Origin: Chryseobacterium sp.
GTDB lineage: Bacteria; Bacteroidota; Bacteroidia; Flavobacteriales; Weeksellaceae
Reading direction: 5' to 3'
Assembly (NCBI RefSeq): GCF_008831505.1
Contig: NZ_CP044507.1
Coordinates: 2,604,001-2,668,000, forward strand
DNA length: 64,000 nucleotides
The position numbers and the translations under genes are program-made. Below the pieces are notes generated by a model. It saw nothing but the letters and a program-made list of their open reading frames with translations, made no database searches and had not been told where the DNA came from. The stretch's first letter is position 1, and each line of letters begins with the position of its first letter. Shown in pieces: positions 61,558 through 64,000 of the stretch.

Positions 61558-62493
61558 CTAATTATTCATTTTCACGCTCACCTCATCTCCGGCGCTCATA
61601 TAGACATGTGCACCGATGATCAGAGGGCGGTTGTCAAAAATATGACCATTGGGAAACCCGAAAATGGCGGGGAAATCATATTTTTTTATTCTGTGAGCGA
61701 TGACTTGAAAGGAAAAATCATCAAAACTGTCCTCATAATTCGGGTTTTCGGTTTCATCCTCCATCAGAGTCATTCCACCAATAATAAGACCTTTAATCTG
61801 GCTGAAAACGCCTGCTAGTTCCAGAGCCATAAGCATTCGGTCCAAAGCGTAGTATTTTTCGCCAATTTCCTCAATGAAAAGAATTTTATCCTCGAAGTTG
61901 AAGGAGTAGGTTGTACCCATCAGCGCATATATGAGCGCCAAGTTTCCACCTACTAGCAATCCTTCCGCCGTACCGGGTCGGTTATAGGGATTAACATCAA
62001 TATCGTAATCGGGGATTTTACCCTTCAAAATATCAAAGGTCAAGGAATAGCCGGATTCAGAAACACCAAAACCCGAAGTCTTGATGGTTTGGGCATGTAT
62101 GGAGGCAAATCCGTGCTGCAGAAGGTAGCTTTGGATCACTGTATTATCCGAGTAGCCAATATACCACCTGGGTTTTTGGAGGAATTTCGTCAGGTCAATA
62201 TGCTGCAGTAAATGTTGGCATCCGTAGCCGCCGCGCGAAGTCCAGACAGCCGAGATGTCTTCGCTGTTCAGGGCCCAGTTTATATCTTCAGCTCTCTGCT
62301 GTTCAGTACCGGCAAAATTATAGCCATGCCTGTAATCTGTATAAAGATGTTTACCGGGAACGGCTTCATAACCGTTGGCTTCAATTAAAGCCAGTCCTTT
62401 TTTCAGTTGCTCTTCAGTCACCGTTCCTGCGGGAGAGATAACCGCAATGCGGTCACCCGGCTTCAGGGAAGGTGGGAATAAAATATTACTCAT
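61558..62493 (-). CDS. ldcA: LD-carboxypeptidase (S66 family)
   Basis: 311 residues. The first domain has RIAVISPAGTVTEEQLKKG and the Ser nucleophile in WYIGYSDNT; SRGGYGCQHLL precedes it. EGLLVGGNLALIYALMGT and LFIEEIGEKYYALDRML include the Glu of the Ser-Glu-His triad; a His in the C-terminal GHIFDNRPLIIG completes it. It cuts the L,D bond of tetrapeptide cell-wall fragments during recycling. Its start overlaps the lysE-like gene by 4 bases. Confidence 0.93.
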   Translation of the reverse strand: MSNILFPPSLKPGDRIAVISPAGTVTEEQLKKGLALIEANGYEAVPGKHLYTDYRHGYNFAGTEQQRAEDINWALNSEDISAVWTSRGGYGCQHLLQHIDLTKFLQKPRWYIGYSDNTVIQSYLLQHGFASIHAQTIKTSGFGVSESGYSLTFDILKGKIPDYDIDVNPYNRPGTAEGLLVGGNLALIYALMGTTYSFNFEDKILFIEEIGEKYYALDRMLMALELAGVFSQIKGLIIGGMTLMEDETENPNYEDSFDDFSFQVIAHRIKKYDFPAIFGFPNGHIFDNRPLIIGAHVYMSAGDEVSVKMNN

Positions 62494-63173
62494 AGTTTAA
62501 GGCTTTTCTGTTCCTTCCTTTCCGCTTCTTCAAGTTGCTTATCAAACTGATTGAACATCTTGAAACTCTGCAGAAAGATAAATATACTGAAACCTATGAG
62601 GATAAAACCTACACCACGGCGTATCTGGTTGGCTAGCCGCTGTGTCAGTTTGTTGTGGAACTGTTTGGCCAGCGTAATCTTAAGAAAATCTATGGCCAGG
62701 TAGGTGCCGATCACCAATGTCATGTAAAGCAGAAAATCGTCCAGGTCCGGATAGGCATTTCGTACGGATATAACCGTTACCAGCCAGAACAGTACAACAC
62801 CGATATTCAGAATATTGAAAAAGAAACCGTTCAGGAAGGTTCTGAAATAATTCTGACTGATCATTTTCTCTTCGCCTGTAAGATGCATTTTGGTTCTGGA
62901 AACAATCATATAAACCGCATATATGAGGATTATAAACGCTGTAATCCGGTAAAATCCCGGGTGTTTGTCAATGATTTCTACCAAATCACCACTCGCAAAA
63001 TAAGCTGCGACAATACAGATTACATCAGCCACCAGGACACCCAGATCCAGTGCAAGTGCATGGCGCGGCCCCCTTGAAAAACTGGTTTCAATAAGAAGGA
63101 AAAATATAGGTCCGATAAATACCAGACTCAGCATTATTCCCAGTCCTACTGCTGACAATATAAGTTCTACCAT
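62490..63173 (-). CDS. LysE-family translocator
   Basis: 227 residues and about six membrane segments. GLGIMLSLVFIGPIFFLLIE is the N-terminal LysE/RhtB helix, and ALALDLGVLVADVICIVAAY is the second. These transporters export amino acids or similar small solutes. The C-terminus is a charged tail (KQLEEAERKEQKSLKL). It overlaps ldcA by 4 bases and follows rnr after 28 bases. Confidence 0.88.
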   Translation of the reverse strand: MVELILSAVGLGIMLSLVFIGPIFFLLIETSFSRGPRHALALDLGVLVADVICIVAAYFASGDLVEIIDKHPGFYRITAFIILIYAVYMIVSRTKMHLTGEEKMISQNYFRTFLNGFFFNILNIGVVLFWLVTVISVRNAYPDLDDFLLYMTLVIGTYLAIDFLKITLAKQFHNKLTQRLANQIRRGVGFILIGFSIFIFLQSFKMFNQFDKQLEEAERKEQKSLKL

Positions 63174-63201
63174 TCTAATTAAAAGTTTGGTAACAGCAGT
63201 T

Positions 63202-64000
63202 TTAATCTACAATTTTAAAATCAAGCTGTTTAGCTATAAGATTGGCTTTCATCACCTTAATTTTCACTTTATCTCCCAGCTGGAACTGCTTTCCGTGCCT
63301 TGAGCCTCGTACCGCGTGAGTACTGGCATCAAAAGAATAACTGTCATCGGTAAGATCACGAAGTTTTATCAGACCTTCGGCACCGTTCTCCGGAATCTGT
63401 ACCCAGAAACCGAATTCTGCTACACCGGAGATCACACCTTCGAAAGTTTCTCCAAGGTGCTTTTCCATGAATTTCACCTGCATGAATTTTATGCTGTCGC
63501 GCTCGGCGTCTGCGGCCAGACGTTCCATAGCGGAACAGTGCTTGGCTTTTTCCTCCACATCATTGCGGTTGGGAGATTTTCCGCCATCCAGATAATGCTG
63601 AAGGAGTCGGTGTGCAATGAGGTCGGGATAACGCCTGATAGGCGAGGTAAAGTGCGAATAATACTCAAATCCCAGTCCATAATGGCCAATAGGATTGGTG
63701 GAATAGACCGCTTTACTCATGGACCTCATAGCCAGGGTCTCAATCATATTCTCTTCCGGCTTCCCTTTCACTTTCTGCAAAAGTGTGTTCATGCTTTCCG
63801 TAACCTTTTTGGTGTTTGCCAGATCCATTTTATAGCCGAAGGTAGATACAAAATCACGCAGTGCCTCCAGTTTGGTGGGATTAGGATCGTCGTGGATACG
63901 GTAGATAAATGTATTGTTTGTGGGTGTACCCTTTCTGTTCAGTGAAACAAATTCCGAAACTTTACGGTTGGCCAGCAACATAAATTCTTCAATGAGATGG
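63202..64000 (-). CDS. rnr: ribonuclease R, partial (C-terminal part)
   Basis: Open across the right edge; 266 codons visible. The RNB exonuclease end is clear (LGFEYYSHFTSPIRRYPDLI), then a C-terminal S1 domain (FEGVISGVAEFGFWVQIPEN, KVKIKVMKANLIAKQLDFKI). The upstream sequence HLIEEFMLLANRKV is the RNB core. RNase R degrades structured RNA 3' to 5'. The visible ATG near 63981 is internal, not the start. It heads a close-packed six-gene operon. Confidence 0.95.
   Translation of the reverse strand, partial: HLIEEFMLLANRKVSEFVSLNRKGTPTNNTFIYRIHDDPNPTKLEALRDFVSTFGYKMDLANTKKVTESMNTLLQKVKGKPEENMIETLAMRSMSKAVYSTNPIGHYGLGFEYYSHFTSPIRRYPDLIAHRLLQHYLDGGKSPNRNDVEEKAKHCSAMERLAADAERDSIKFMQVKFMEKHLGETFEGVISGVAEFGFWVQIPENGAEGLIKLRDLTDDSYSFDASTHAVRGSRHGKQFQLGDKVKIKVMKANLIAKQLDFKIVD

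Noticed and set aside
1-64000. CRISPR arrays, insertion sequences, integrases or restriction systems
   Set aside because: No repeated spacer pattern, transposase, integrase or methylase motif was seen in any frame.

Overview
The window looks like a chromosomal segment of a Flavobacteriia bacterium, most likely Weeksellaceae (Chryseobacterium or Kaistella type). The grounds are a PorW/SprE type IX secretion lipoprotein, two GLPGLI-family proteins beside a CarboxypepD_reg TonB-dependent barrel, two S46 dipeptidyl-peptidases, a bacterial GH3 protein, and Bacteroidetes-type -7 boxes (TAnnTTTG) just upstream of many starts. GC is in the mid-40s by eye, with one clearly AT-rich gene (29324-30313). 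Gene density is high, with many overlapping starts and stops. I see no tRNA, rRNA, CRISPR array, IS element or prophage, and no gene-free stretch longer than about 210 bases.

Layout. 1-5300: a formate-dehydrogenase/NuoF-type diaphorase subunit cut by the left edge, a CPBP-like membrane protein, surE and a C-terminal processing protease. 5300-9850: Cu/Zn SOD lipoprotein, mnmA and clpC, all on minus. 9960-17050 (plus): a small YgjV-like membrane protein, a GT4 glycosyltransferase, sufE, a GT9 glycosyltransferase, then mutL, rhomboid protease, EEP-family membrane protein and two small lipoproteins. 17050-20450 (minus): GH3, bacilliredoxin and pepT. 20600-26400: a small membrane protein, HMG-CoA lyase, a TonB-C-like protein, OsmC, sufT, a DEDD exonuclease, the YifB/ComM ATPase and two small membrane proteins. 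26400-32500 (minus): GNAT, then two DPP7-like S46 paralogues flanking an AT-rich secreted protein. 32600-37500: SemiSWEET, hflX, AlkD, DUF6122, a ChaA-type antiporter, truncated haemoglobin and a YkgJ cysteine-cluster protein. 37590-43020 (minus): TPR protein, glmM and a feoA-feoB-Cys-rich microprotein operon behind a candidate operator. 43130-48250: GLPGLI, DinB, GLPGLI and TonB-dependent barrel. 48400-53260: JmjC/cupin-8 protein, small membrane protein, M14 carboxypeptidase and lepA. 53450-55200 (minus): ECF sigma factor, anti-sigma-like membrane protein and a secreted Spy-like protein as a three-gene unit. 55298-59678 (plus): DUF2520, kdsC, maf, porW. 59727-64000 (minus): rnr (cut by the right edge), lysE-like exporter, ldcA, yraN, SDR and tsaB in one close-packed operon.

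Most of the window is housekeeping and cell-envelope biology. The parts most worth a second look are: the ECF/anti-sigma/secreted-sensor trio; the feo promoter palindrome and its 50-residue Cys-rich partner; a MutL whose endonuclease motif looks degenerate; the AT-rich gene lodged between two S46 duplicates; the GLPGLI/TonB module; a GC-rich double hairpin at 36915-36975; and several genes whose -7 box lies only 3-6 bases before the start codon, predicting leaderless mRNAs.
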